This document shows, in pieces, positions 1 through 10,786 of a stretch of 31,506 bases of DNA. The notes beneath the pieces are model-generated. The model was not told the DNA's origin. It ran no database searches and saw only the letters and a program-made list of their open reading frames with translations. A program made the position numbers and the translations under genes. Source of the stretch: Schoenoplectus triqueter (Eukaryota > Streptophyta > Magnoliopsida > Poales > Cyperaceae); the NCBI GenBank assembly GCA_964058805.1, contig CAXKVV010001029.1, positions 1 through 31,506 on the forward strand. The letters run 5' to 3'. Within the stretch, counting starts at the first letter, position 1, and each line of letters begins with the position of its first letter.

Positions 1-2221
1 CAGATCTGAGCTCCAACTTGCTTGAAGTGTATGATTTTGTCAGTGGAAAGCAAAGACAGCCTAGCACCTTGAGAGTAGTGAAGTCTGGATCTTTGTGAAA
101 GAGTGTCTTGTAAGGTATTTTGTGATCAGAGGGCAATCTATTGATAAGATAAACAACACTAGCAAACACTTCATCCCAGTACTGATGAGGAATGGAGGCA
201 TGTGCCATGGTAGCTAAAGCCAGCTCAATGATGTGTCGATACTTCCTTTCAGCAGTGTCATTCTGCTGAGGAGTATAAGGACAGCTTGTCTGATGTACAA
301 GTTGTGGAAAAAGATTGGAAATCTGCTTGTACTCAGTGCCATTGTCAGTTCTCAGTATTTTAATGGTTGTGCCTAGAATGTTCTCAACTTGTTGTTTAAA
401 TTTAGAAAAGATCTGGATTACTTCACTCTTTTGCTTCATGAAATAGATCCAAGTGAATCGAGAGAAATCATCTATGAAAACAACATAATACTTGAATTCA
501 TTATTTGATACAATTGAACATGGTCCCCACACATCAGAATGGACCAGTTGCAAAGGAAATTCAGAAGAAGTAGTAAAAGGGTAAAATGGTAATCTATGAG
601 ACTTTGCTTGTATGCGGTCAAGACAGGTGACTGATTTTTCTTTATTACAAGGTAAGTGAAAGGAGGTAACTAATTCATTTGTAACAGCTGGAGATGGATG
701 ACAGAATCTAGCATGCCAGATGCTTGATGAAGTCTTGATGCCATAAAAGGCTTGTGGTGTTGACTTGAGATGAAGCATGAACAGGCCATTTGAGTTAGTT
801 ATTTGTAGTGGAGGACTCTGAAGAAGCTGATCCTTGATGAAACAGGAAGAAGAAGAGAAATTAATAGAGATGTTTGGATTATCATGAATTAACTTTGAGA
901 TACTGATGAGGTTGGTTGAGAATGTAGGCACATATAACACATTAGTTAGTTTAACTGAGAGATCTGACACAGTAAGCACACATGAGCCAATATGAGTTAT
1001 GGTTAGACCTTTACCATTTCCAGTGAGAAGCTTGTCAGGCCCAGTGTACTCAAAGAAGCTGGAGAGATTGTTCAAATCAGTGGTTACATGGTTATTAGCC
1101 CCAGAATCAAGCAACCAGGACGAAGTTGACATATCAGTGGTAGATGGAATGGAGACTGGAGCTAGAGGAAGTGTTGGAGAATTCGATTGAGCATGAGAGA
1201 TGATCTGAGCATTGTAAGCTTGAAACCTGGGATTAGGTTGCCACTCTGGGTCTGTATTATATCTTCTGTAGCATAATTTTCCAGTATGACCAGGTTTGAA
1301 GCAGATTTGACAAGAGATACGAGATGCCTGTGTTGAATTGCTAAGCTGAGGATTCTTGCTGGTATTAGGCCTGAGAAATGACCTATTTGTGGTAGATACA
1401 GGGTTTGGAAGTAAAGGAGAAGAGTTGTTGTTGTAGTAAGATCCATGAGGTCTTGGTTTGCAACTGTTTTTGGATATATTGTTTGTGTAGAAGGCATTGG
1501 GAGAAGGAGGATTGCCATTTGATGTGTAGAATGCTGATGGCACTATTGTGGATAGCTGGCTTTTGAGTAGATATTCATGACTGACAAGAAGTCCATGAAG
1601 ATCAGAAAAGGAGAATGGATTATGATGTGCTGCAGCATTAATAGCCACCACTACCGGATTGTAATCAGTACCTAGGCCTTGGATTGCTTGTAGCACCAAT
1701 TCTTCATCAGAGATTGAAGCTCGTACAAATGCTAACTCATCAGCAATTCGTCGAAGACTGTTGAGATACTCAGTACAGGATGAGTTGCCCTTCTGACATG
1801 CCTGAATCTGACGCCTGAGTTCAAGCCTTCTGGAGCTGGAGGTAGATGCACATTGTTTTTGAAGCGTTATCCAGAGTTCTAAGGTTGTTGAGGCGGAGAC
1901 AACTTGAGCTTGCACTGAATCAGTCAAAGATGATCTGAACCAGCCTAGGAGCAGCTGATCTTGTCGACGTCAGTGGAGATACTTTGGATTAACTTCTAAT
2001 TGACCTGTGGTGGAGCTTGTTGAGGAAGGAGGAGGAGATTCGATAAATTTGGAGAGATTATAGCCATGGATGATTGGAAGCACCTGAGCTTGTCATGCGA
2101 GGTAGTTGGAAGTTGTGAGTTTCATTGCGATCGGTATTGAGATGATCACAACTGGATCGGGAGTAATGGTGGAGATAGAAGAGGAATTGGAGTTTGGAGA
2201 GGTAGAAATTGGAATCGACAT
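1..2221 (-). pseudogene. copia gag-pol polyprotein (gag, protease, integrase), with stop codons
   Basis: The ATG at 2219-2221 opens a frame that runs about 740 codons to the window edge with only two interruptions, TGA at 2093-2095 (codon 43) and TGA at 1970-1972 (codon 84); both sit where relatives usually have Trp in gag. Below 1970 the frame is open. Visible domains: gag; CX2CX4HX4C zinc knuckle at residues 304-317; aspartic protease LDSGA at 371-375; pre-integrase zinc finger in which the last Cys is replaced by Arg (536); integrase acidic residues D563 (HSDVWGP), D626 (RTDNG) and E658 (TAERK). The D626-E658 spacing is about four residues shorter than usual. The remaining reading frame is well preserved, so it is a recent copy that looks non-functional. 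Confidence 0.9.
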
Positions 2222-2233
2222 TGTCAACCTAGT

Positions 2234-2245
2234 GCTTTGATACCA
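2234..2245 (-). other. Primer-binding site (initiator Met tRNA)
   Basis: The minus strand reads TGGTATCAAAGC immediately after the LTR end. This matches the 3' end of plant initiator tRNA-Met (usual form TGGTATCAGAGC) with one change. Confidence 0.85.
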
Positions 2246-2575
2246 TGTAATTTTGTGAACAGAAATAGTAAAGTAGAAAAGAGAAGAGATGATAATCTTA
2301 AGAAGAATGAATTGTATATTTCCTTCTTGTCTATTACAATTATATCTTATGTATTTATAGAGTTTAATCGAAACTAATTACAGCTGTACAAATCTTTCTA
2401 AAACAACCAAAGTAATCTGAGCGCTTCGATTGTAACTGCCTGACGATCTAAGCCCTTGAGTAACAACGGCTCAACAGAAAATTGTTTCAATACAGCGGAT
2501 TGTTTGTGGCAGAATTCAAACGTTCGATTGTGTTGCTTATCAATACCTATGATCTCTTACAAAGTGCATCCAACA
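2246..2575 (-). repeat. 5' LTR of the copia element
   Basis: The right end reads TGTTGGATGC on the minus strand, a usual plant LTR start. The left end reads ...TTACA directly before the primer-binding site, giving 330 bp with TG...CA termini. The second LTR is outside the window, so the outer boundary (2575) is inferred from the TG motif alone. Confidence 0.75.
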
Positions 2576-2675
2576 AACAAATTGATCACAAATCACTTTT
2601 TTGCACTGAATCCATCATACATATGTCATTCTTACCAGGAATTGGGACTGCATCTTCCCCTTGGTGAAGGACCCA

Positions 2676-3109
2676 CAGGGGTGGATCCAGCTTATACCAG
2701 GAGGGTCTATTGACACCTCTAGATTTTAAAAAATAGTATTTTTTTATTAAACTTTTGTTAATCTACCCCCATATAGATCTCATTTTTTACCCCTTGGAAA
2801 AATTTCATTACTTGCATTGAGAAAATTTTATTTAATATCATAAAAGAATTATGCAAGGTTTTAAAATATGAAGTTTTGTAAGGAGAAGTTTTCTTCATCA
2901 ATTTGATTATCTATTATTTTGAGTTTTATATTTTTTTTGTTATTTTTAAAATATAAAAGGATATTATTTTGATAGTTTTTTATTAGATAAGATGTATGTT
3001 GAATTGTTGATTTTTTTTATTCAGTATCTGATTAATTAACAGATTTAAACCTGATAAGCTATTGCGATCCAATTATTAGCCCCCCGGCCAAATCCTACAT
3101 CTGCCCCTG
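2676..3109. mobile_element. hAT-like non-autonomous element (AT-rich)
   Basis: The left end starts CAGGGGTGGATCCAG and the right end, reverse-complemented, starts CAGGGGCAGATGTAG; both are followed by a GG-rich stretch. CAGGGGCGGA-like ends are common in plant hAT elements. The interior is AT-rich and non-coding. I could not see a matching 8-bp target duplication, so the family is tentative. Confidence 0.5.
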
Positions 3110-3118
3110 CATTCATAG

Positions 3119-3298
3119 AACTCTTTGTCCTTCTCCAGTGTTGTTGGAGATGCGATCAATGAGGGATTCAACTGTGCTGATCTTGCCATGTGGCAAGCTG
3201 AAAATTTGACGAGGGATTTTCTTGGTGTAGTCACAGCGGATTCGGAGGAAGCGACCAGGGTTGAAGAGCTTGTGCCTTTACCCTTGATCTTTGGATAA
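3119..3298 (+). pseudogene. Probable terminal exon of an unidentified gene (remnant)
   Basis: After an AG at 3117-3118 an open frame of 59 codons runs to TAA at 3296. It is much less AT-rich than its surroundings and has protein-like composition, including VVGDAINEGFNCADLAMW and a short acidic stretch ending PLPLIFG. AT-rich sequence resembling a 3' UTR follows. I do not recognise the family. Any 5' exons would lie where the copia and hAT-like elements now sit, so the gene appears disrupted. It could also be a chance open frame. Confidence 0.4.
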
Positions 3299-3824
3299 TT
3301 TATGATGCTGACGTATATTAAATTATGTTTTATTTTGTGTTTGTGTCATAAGATATCAAGGCTTCGATGTGCTATTTTATTCCTTTTTATTCTGATTCAG
3401 TGGGTTAATTATTATGCTACGTACTTCCTTTTGTTCTATTTGTTAGATCTCACTGTTCATTAATCAAGACTATTTCTTATTGATTTTCCTTTTAATTGTT
3501 ATCATTTTGTTGAACAAACTAAATGAAATAGTTATATTGTTGGTCGATTGATTAATATTTGTTAATCAATTATTCTTGGAACCTTTTTATGATAGTTGAT
3601 ACTTCGGATAGATCAGTAGTTGAAACACACACATTATACTCTCAAGAATGACAATATAAAAATCATTCATGTAAGGGAGCATATATTATACAAAATATTA
3701 ATCAATTTGTAGTATCTAACAAGTATTCTTAATTAAAAATGCTAATATTTATAGTTTCAGTTTTCAATTAATGTAGAATATATATACTTAATTACTTTGG
3801 AATTACAAAAAGTACCTCATATTA
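3299..3824. other. AT-rich intergenic stretch
   Basis: I see no gene, RNA or element ends. It may include the 3' UTR of the exon-like segment just upstream. Confidence 0.6.
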
Positions 3825-4294
3825 TCTATACTATTATATAAAGCATCTAAGAATTGGAGGGTTCATTTTTTGTCATTGTAAATTTTTATTATACCCATTT
3901 TATCCCTCAATTAGACGGATAATATTTATTGTTGGTTGATCGAACGTATGTGATCGCGTCCATTGATCCCCTCTTTCTCTCCATTTCTTTCCCTTATATA
4001 CTATTATTTCCATAATTTTTGTTTTTTATTTAGCAACTTTGTGCATATTTGATAAGGAATTAATTGTGATAATATATGTTAGAATAATTTACTTTTCTTT
4101 CCATAAAAATCATGAATCATTAACTCATATTGTGCAAAAATCTCATCCAAAATTAAATATAGTCTTTATTATATGTTTTCTCTATAATTTGGTGAATTTA
4201 TAATTTAATATTAGATAAATGTGAATTTTTTTATCTTATAATATTTTAATGTTTAAATAAAAAATTCTGCTGCAATGCGCGGATATATAGCTAG
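3825..4294 (+). mobile_element. Non-autonomous Helitron, copy 1 (470 bp)
   Basis: It begins TCTATACTATTATATAAAGC and ends GCGCGGATATATAGCTAG. It is flanked by A (3824) and T (4295) with no target duplication, the Helitron signature (A^TC...CTRR^T). A TGCAATGC segment lies just inside the 3' end, in the usual place for the terminator hairpin. A diverged full-length relative is present at 10787-11312. Confidence 0.8.
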
Positions 4295-4722
4295 TTAACA
4301 ATAATATGACATACTTTTTTAAGTTGATTCCTTTTGGAGGGGCAATTTACTAAAGAACTTGATATGGATCCAAGAAAATGATTGCATAACATAAGGCTGG
4401 AGAGAGAGAAACTCGCCTACATATATTTCTTTTGAATTGACAATGATTAGGGAAAAGTTAAGAGATCGTGTTGATTCTTGACAAGAGGTACTGGTGAAGG
4501 TTTAAAAGGCGTGGCAGGTTACAGAATAAAAACTAAAATAAAAAGATAAACTAAAGTAAAAAGCGAGAAGAATTAAGTAAAGATAAAGGGTTTGATGGAG
4601 AAATATGTCAACGCGTGATTAAAAAGTTGATCAGAGGAAGGCCCAAGCAATTTATACCGGCCGGATTTCTCGCGCTTTCTCTTCTTTATACCGCCCAAGC
4701 AATTTATTAGTTGCATTAATTA
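4295..4722. other. Intergenic stretch with a short duplicated motif
   Basis: No gene is seen. GCCCAAGCAATTTAT occurs twice, at about 4641 and 4693, around a GC-richer patch. Confidence 0.5.
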
Positions 4723-4858
4723 TTTTAGTTTATTTAAATGGGAATTTTAGTTAATTACGTAAGAATTACTTTCGGTTATTTTAGTTTGTTTAAATGAGAA
4801 TTTTAGTTAATTACGTAAGAATTACTTTCGGTTATTTTAGTTTGTTCAAATTGGACAA
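4723..4858. repeat. 56-bp tandem repeat, about 2.4 copies
   Basis: Units start at 4723, 4779 and 4835 with TTTTAGTTTRTTYAAAT and contain TTAATTACGTAAGAATTAC. The first two copies differ at only two positions. The third is cut after about 24 bases. Confidence 0.9.
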
Positions 4859-4887
4859 TTTTTTATGTTTCCAAAAAAAGGAACTAG

Positions 4888-5950
4888 TCATGTGGTTTCG
4901 ACTAGTGATATAAACAAATCACTAGTAGCAAACTGGGTACATTCAATTTTCAAAAAGGAGTTAATTTTGAATTGGGAAGTTACCAAAAAACTATTTGGAG
5001 AGATGGCCTCAGTAATGGCTTTTCCACCGAAAATACCAGGACCAAGAGGACTGTGTGGTGCAATAGCAATGCCAAGCTCCCAACAAAAGAAAAAAAAAAG
5101 ATTGGGGCAATGCCCCCTCTTTATCAAATGAAGAATAGATGCAACCAAACACAACCAATTAGAGGAACTGTCCGGCCATACCTGCAGATAGGCACAATAT
5201 CTTCCTCTATGTCATGAGTCCAGAGCGGCCATCCATCTGTACGGCAGTGATTGGATGAACAGCATGGACCTGCCTAATGGTATCTGGGCTTGCAGACCTA
5301 TATACTTCACTTTTCCTTCTTCCACCAGTTTCTTGCAGCTCCTCCATCTACTCTTCACACGGACATTTAACAGTTTCACCAAACCATTGACAGACATAAG
5401 CAATCAGGTAGTCTATTCAGGTACTTTATAGCAAGTGTTAACACTGAATTATTTACAGTCTCTTCATTAGGAACTGTTTGATCGATCCTGTGCTGGTAAT
5501 ACAAATCGATCTAATCAACACCAAGCAGGTGAAAACTTGCCTCACAACAAGCACGCGCATATTCTGGGTTTCCTTTCACACTCATTCCATTGAAACTGAA
5601 CCCCGCAATTTAGTTGCCAGTTGAATTTTCTCCCTCGGCAATTACTTCAATGCCTTCACACCAACAAAAATTGAACATAATTAATTCTTACTTGTAGATT
5701 ACATCAATCCGTTCACTTTTTCCTTAAAATCATGACTTCCTGTTTCTAAATTTAAGAGGAAAAACAAACGAACAGCACAGAGAGGATATATATATATATA
5801 CCTTTCCTAGTAGAAATTTTCATTTGTTTTGGGGCCATAGACATCGTCCGTGTCAAAAAAGGTGATCCCTTTTTCAATTCCAGCCTCCTCAAAGAGTGTT
5901 GAGTTGTGCACTCCAGTTAAACCCATGCATCCGATCCCCAATTTGGAGAC
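4888..5950 (-). pseudogene. Aldo-keto reductase (AKR13, auxin-induced/perakine-reductase-like) pseudogene
   Basis: Remains of a multi-exon NADPH-dependent aldo-keto reductase. Exon-like blocks on the minus strand: 5802-5950 (VSKLGIGCMGLTGVHNS and FFDTDDVYG with the catalytic Asp and Tyr); 5457-5653 (QLATK with the catalytic Lys, YYQHRID with the catalytic His); 5182-5347 (KKLVEEGKVKYIGL); about 4990-5080 (ELGIAIAPHSPLG, FGGKAI), trailing into noise near 4888. Splice sites remain at several borders, so this is a decayed genomic copy and not a retrocopy. Damage: a deletion after GVHNSTLFEE, frameshifts before LLGK and before KKLVEEGK, TAA in the LATK exon, TAG in GVDYIDLYY, a deletion after KYIGL, a frameshift near the end of the third block, and a lost acceptor before ELGI. 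The 5' exon and the C-terminal third are missing or unrecognisable. Confidence 0.88.
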
Positions 5951-6205
5951 CTGAAACCGAATTAAAAGGCTTTTAAGAGAAAGAAAGGAAGAAAGAAGAA
6001 TAATTTCTTTCATAACAATTAGTCAATTCGTCTTTCCTCCGGTCCATGGGATTTCGATTTAGGCTGAGCTCTCCATCGCCGAGGTATCCATGTGCGATGG
6101 AGCACGCAAAAGTCGAAGTCAGAAGAGAGTGCGAGTGTTCGGTCCTCCGTCTCAGTCGACTTTTATTTTTCTGGGGTGAAGGGTCGGAAAGGAGACCGAA
6201 CTAGC
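5951..6205 (-). other. Flank of the aldo-keto reductase pseudogene, possible first-exon remnant
   Basis: This stretch is GC-richer than its surroundings. On the minus strand a short open segment beginning ATGGATACCTCGGCG precedes the intron-like region before the VSKLG exon. It could be the decayed first exon or 5' UTR; the match is too short to be sure. Confidence 0.25.
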
Positions 6206-6748
6206 GCTGTCAATGAATATTTTTTTTTTCAATATATATATTAATTTATTAAATCCGTATATAAATTTTAGAAAATAATTTATTTAATATAATGAATCTG
6301 TATTTAGATTTTATAAAATTCAAATTTGAATTCGTTATAAGTTCCATAAATAAATAAAATAAAATAAAATTATATCATATGTACATGTTCAAGTAAGTTG
6401 GAACAAATAGTTATGACTTTTGATACGTTTATAATTGGAACAAATAATTTTAAGATTGCTATAATAATAAATATTAATTATGATTATTATTCTGTTTGAA
6501 ATAATTTTAAAATAACATAATAATTGTTATCGTCGTGTATGAATTAGACTATTTTTAATACTATTATACATGACCCTGAGATGTGATCTGTATCTGATCC
6601 GAAAGCCGCTATAAAAGTAAAGATGAATTCGTATTTGGATTCTCAAATTTTTAATGTATACGAATCTGTATATGGATCTTATATTTTTTTTATTGGATTC
6701 ATATTTGAATTTTTTTGAGATCTGATTTGAATCTGATCCATTAACAGC
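6206..6748. repeat. AT-rich element with short inverted ends
   Basis: GCTGTCAATG at 6206 and its near reverse complement CATTAACAGC at 6739 bracket an AT-rich interior. The interior repeats GGATTCATATTTGAAT/GATCTGATTTG-like phrases. No target duplication is visible, so it is only a candidate MITE. Confidence 0.35.
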
Positions 6749-6972
6749 CCATCGACCTGGCTTTTAGATTTTATGTGGGTGAATCATTTTTAAGAGTTTG
6801 TTTGTCAATTTGTGTGGTAAGAGTTTGTTTGTAATTTTGCACTGTTAAGGTCTAAATTTTATAAAAAAATATTGTAGTATGGATTTGGTGTAGGATTTTG
6901 TAGATTTATAGAATAATTAACATTTAAAAATTTTAAGAATTAGATAAATATAAATTTTCATAAATTTACTAA

Positions 6973-7340
6973 GGGGAAGATCTTTGACAACTAGTTATTT
7001 TGATAATTTTGACAATAAATTTTTAAATAAATACACAAATTCTTAAAAATATAAAAAAATTATAGATATATTTTTTATTAACAAATTGATAGTGTTTCAA
7101 ATTTAATATAATTTTATTATCCTTTCATAGTTCATCAAAATTTATAAAATTAGAACAGTTACAAATTATATAAATTTTTAATAGTCTTAGATGGACTATC
7201 AAATAATAATAAAATTATATGAATTTATATGAAATTTGAAATAATATCAATATATTAGTAAAATAACATATCTATAATTTTTTTCTATATTTAAAAATTT
7301 TTATATTTATTTAAAAAGTCGATGGTCAAGGATCTCTCTC
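6973..7340. mobile_element. Fold-back MITE, family 1 copy 1
   Basis: The ends (AAGATCTTTGAC on the left, AGATCCTTGACC on the right in reverse complement) continue inward as long imperfect arms through TTTTTAAATAAAT and the AT-rich centre. It shares the TTTTGACAAT...AAATAAATAC layout with copies at 9342 and 10006. It is non-coding. Confidence 0.7.
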
Positions 7341-7469
7341 ATTTGTTAATGGAGTATTAAGGGGCAAAAACAGGAAGACCTGCAGAAAGATTAATATTTT
7401 TTTTTAGAAATATAGGAGTACTCAGGGGCAAAACCAACAGGAAATGTTAGACGATGGGCTTTGCCTACC

Positions 7470-8122
7470 GCTAATCTATTTATTTGGCATTTAATGAAAT
7501 AGCAAAAAATTAAAATAAAATAGCTATTACGATGAATTAAGTTGCCAAACGGATTTTAGCCTAAGTAAAAGAGCGCGGAAGAGTACTAATCTGGTATGCC
7601 AATTTATAGGTGGAATACCGGATTAGCTCTCTTCGGAATAGCGATTATTGTTTCATTATATTATATTATATTATTATATTATGATTATGACTTATCCTTA
7701 TTATATTATAATTATGATTATAATTTATTATTATATTAATATTATTATTATTATTCTATTATTAAATTATGATTATGATTATGATTATTATTATATTACT
7801 ATATTATGATTATATTTATATTTTTATTATATTACTATGATTATGGCTATGAATATTATTATTTATTATGATTATTATTTTATTATATTATTATTATTAT
7901 TATTATTATTATTTTACTATTATTTTTATCATCATCATCATTAGTATCATAATTATTCATATTTTAACTATTCTGTGTAACAACTGTCAAACGATATTTT
8001 TACTTTTCAGAATAATAAAAAATACAACTCTTCTATCACTCTTCTAAAAAGACACTATTCTACCACTCTTTCAAAATTATCACTCTTCCAAAATTATTTC
8101 ACGATTTGCCAAATGGACGCTA
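7470..8122. repeat. Candidate inverted-repeat element with an AT microsatellite core
   Basis: CTAATCTATTTATTTGGCAT at the left resembles the reverse complement of the right end (TTAGCGTCCATTTGGCAAAT) for about 30 bases, including a shared GAAATA. Between them lies an extended TTA/TTATGA simple-sequence tract. Target duplications are not visible. Confidence 0.3.
7651..7960. repeat. TTA-rich compound microsatellite
   Basis: Irregular runs of ATT, TATTA, ATTATG and a short ATC run (7929-7940) make up a low-complexity tract of about 300 bp. Confidence 0.9.
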
Positions 8123-8255
8123 ATGCCTACAGAATTTCACCCAAGAAATTACATAATTTTCCTGTGGTGTTCTTCATGATCAAACACTACACCAAAGATC
8201 ATTGTCGCCTTCAACGTTTCCAAGTTAGTTCTTAGTCTTATGCATATATCAAGAG

Positions 8256-8530
8256 TAGAGGTGACATAATCCAATCCGACTCGAGAAATTCGTCTGAATC
8301 TGAATCTGATCTATTTTTTTTTAAAATCAAACTAACTTGATTCGATCAAAACTCGATTCAAAATCAAATGACCTTTAATCAAATCGAAATCTGTCAAAAA
8401 TCTGAAAAAAAAAACACAACATGTAAATTGACCCGATCCGACTCTGACCCGACCCGATTTCTTCCAAAAGGTCAAACTAATCTGATCTGTCCAATTCAAA
8501 CCCGAACTCGACCCGACTCGTCCGATTACT
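8256..8530. repeat. Degenerate CCGAC/GACCCGA-rich repeat
   Basis: Phrases such as AATCCGACTCG, GACCCGATCC, GACCCGACCCGA and CTCGACCCGACTCG recur on the same strand, against an AT-rich background. This type of degenerate pentamer repeat is found inside some plant non-autonomous transposons; no ends are seen here. Confidence 0.5.
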
Positions 8531-9341
8531 AAGGGACGAGAACCATATATACTAGATCGTTTGCCCGAGCACCATCACCATGCCAATTTGGTACAAATAA
8601 ATTATTTAATTATGTATTACCTTACAATTTAAAGTTATTTTACAGCTGATTTTGATTGTTTTCTGTTGTAATTTGTAGTGGCTCCACACTGTTCCAGTAC
8701 ATTTTACTGGTATTGTGGTCCCATCTATTTGCCTCGACTGTGTTGCGCGTTTCCCAAAATCCAACAGTGTAGAATTCAAACAGGATACAAGTTGGCTGAA
8801 TTGTTGAACTGTTGTTTCTGATTTTGAACAATTTTCTAGCTCACTTATTGACTGATGTGTTTCTTTTGAAATGAAGTGTCCAATCTTGAACCATCAAATA
8901 TTGACCTGGCAATAACACCATACAATAAAAATGGTTTCAATCGATAGAGCTAAACATCCAATCTCTTGTACAAGTGCTATGTTTCAGGCTCAGTACAAAT
9001 CTTCATTGATACTGGTATTCAGAGTCAGATGATAACAGAAAACACTGGAACAACTGACAATTAATCGTGCCAAAAATAAAAATTTGGAAACTGCACAAGA
9101 TTAAATGAAACATTAGCTGGCTAGTTATAACTTTTAGTACAGGACCAGTTGATCCCATTGGTATTTGCTGCCACATTGCTTCATATCAATTTATCTGTAT
9201 CTAGCTAGATAATTGATCTATTGGAATAGGTTTCATGTTTTCATCAAAGTGAAATAAAAGAGAGATCAATCTGTTAATTTTTTGTTTCTATTGACAAGGT
9301 AAAAGATAACTTAGTCTGACCTCAACCAATGACAAAGAGGA
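8531..9341. other. Intergenic, nothing recognised
   Basis: Mixed composition without long open frames, RNA motifs or paired element ends. Confidence 0.6.
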
Positions 9342-9657
9342 GGGAGGAATCACTTAACGATAGGTTATTTTAACAATCTTGACAATGATATTCTAAATCA
9401 ATTTAAAAAACTTGAAAATAGAAAAAAAAATATAGATATTTTTTTTCAATTTTTAAATTGATAGCGTTTCAAATTTAATGTTTTTTTGATGAATTATTAA
9501 ATAATAACTAAATTATATAAAATTTAAAACATCATCGATCTAAGTTGAATAATATATATTTATAAAAAAAATCCATTTTATAATTTTTTTGAATTTATTT
9601 AGAGTGTCAATTAATATCAAAATTATCAAAACAACTCATTGTCAGGTGACTCCTCCC
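9342..9657. mobile_element. Fold-back MITE, family 1 copy 2
   Basis: The left end GGGAGGAATCACTTAACGAT pairs with the right end, in reverse complement GGGAGGAGTCACCTGACAAT. The pairing continues through GGTTATTTT/AGTTGTTTT and the AT-rich arms. This is the copy with the longest visible terminal repeat and best fixes the family ends. Confidence 0.78.
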
Positions 9658-10005
9658 GATAATAAATGCCAGAATCCTCTTATACATAGTTGCCAGATCA
9701 TATACTATTTCATGTCTAACATACGCCAGTTGGCATTTCCTTCACGGTTCCCATATCTGCATGCTAGAGCAAACTATTACAAATGTGTGTGTATTGCGTA
9801 TGCGAATATTTAATGATCTTTCAGATTTTTCTGCATACATAAAAGAGAGATACTATTATTCTGTTACAGAGGAAGAGCTTACATACGATGACGTATCAAC
9901 ATGATAAATCAGCAATGTCATATGGAAAACTACCTGAACAGTACTTCCTTTAATTCATCCGGTGACTTGGAGCCCCAGTTTCTACTTCAAAAATAAAATA
10001 AAAAA
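9658..10005. other. Spacer between two MITE copies
   Basis: About 350 bases with no gene or paired ends recognised. Confidence 0.55.
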
Positions 10006-10385
10006 GGAAGGTATCACTTTACAATGGGTTATTTTAACAATTTTGACAATGAATTTTTAAATAAATACAAAAAAAATAAAAATAGAAAAAATCTTATGAA
10101 TAAGTTCTTCTACTTATAGATTGATGATGATTAAAATTTCATACAATTTTATTATCATTTGATACTCTATCAAGGATCATGAAGATTTTATATAATTAAC
10201 AACGGTTATAATTTGACAATCTTTAATAGACTACCAAACTGTAATGAAATTGCATGAAATTTGAATCACCCTCAATCAATAACTAGAAGAACATATCAAT
10301 AAGATTTTTTTATTTTTAAGATTTTTTTCGTATTTATTTAAAAAATTATTATCAAAATTGTCAAAAGAACCATCAATCTACAAGT
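10006..10385. mobile_element. Fold-back MITE, family 1 copy 3
   Basis: The left end (GGTATCACTTTACAATGGG, then TTATTTTAACAATTTTGACA) is mirrored by TGTCAAAAGAACCATCAATC at the right. The arms pass through TTTAAATAAATAC on both sides. The central part shares no long match with the other copies, so boundaries are good to about 10 bases. Confidence 0.75.
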
Positions 10386-10786
10386 AAAAAAGTAGCTTAA
10401 TTATCCCCGATCATTTTACATGCAGTTTCTACTTGATTAATTTTATAATATATTTAACATTCTACACGATTATTACTTTCCAAACAAGTTTTTGTCAATT
10501 AATCCTGAAGACCAATTATCTCCCAGCAATTCATCAAATCGCAAAAGCTCAACTGCCAGAACAAAAGATGGTTCAATATAAAAATGTACCATCAATTTCG
10601 CTAAACTCACGGTTCGATAATAATAAAATTGCTAATAATTGGAAAATAATTCTACTTGAAGTGGTCATAGGGGCTGTATGCAGACCTTTTGATAAAGAAT
10701 TAGAGCAAATAAAGATTTACCATATCATGACAATTAATTCTCTTCGTATATGATATTTGAATAGCGATGCCTACTAATTACTTTAA
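10386..10786. other. Intergenic stretch before the second Helitron
   Basis: A 106-codon open stretch (10433-10753) lies here; its composition looks random and I do not treat it as a gene. Confidence 0.5.

Larger units (their letters stand above)
1..2575 (-). mobile_element. Ty1/copia LTR retrotransposon, 5' half (continues past the left edge)
   Basis: Read on the minus strand, the order is 5' LTR (2246-2575), primer-binding site, then gag, protease and integrase in one frame, with the window ending inside the integrase domain. Reverse transcriptase, RNase H and the 3' LTR would lie to the left. Protease and integrase precede the missing RT, which is the copia order. The integrase wording (TPQQN, LINRLPS) and the short 330-bp LTR suggest an Ale/Retrofit-like lineage, by resemblance only. 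AACAA at 2576-2580 is the probable target duplication; its partner is outside the window. Confidence 0.93.

Noticed and set aside
1162..1518. 118-codon minus-strand frame
   Set aside because: It is a shifted frame of the copia gag/zinc-knuckle region, which is coded in the frame of the ATG at 2221.
8640..8831. 63-codon minus-strand frame
   Set aside because: Short, no motif, no splice or start context.
10433..10753. 106-codon plus-strand open frame
   Set aside because: It needs a non-ATG start, has random AT-driven composition, no motif, and lies among transposons.
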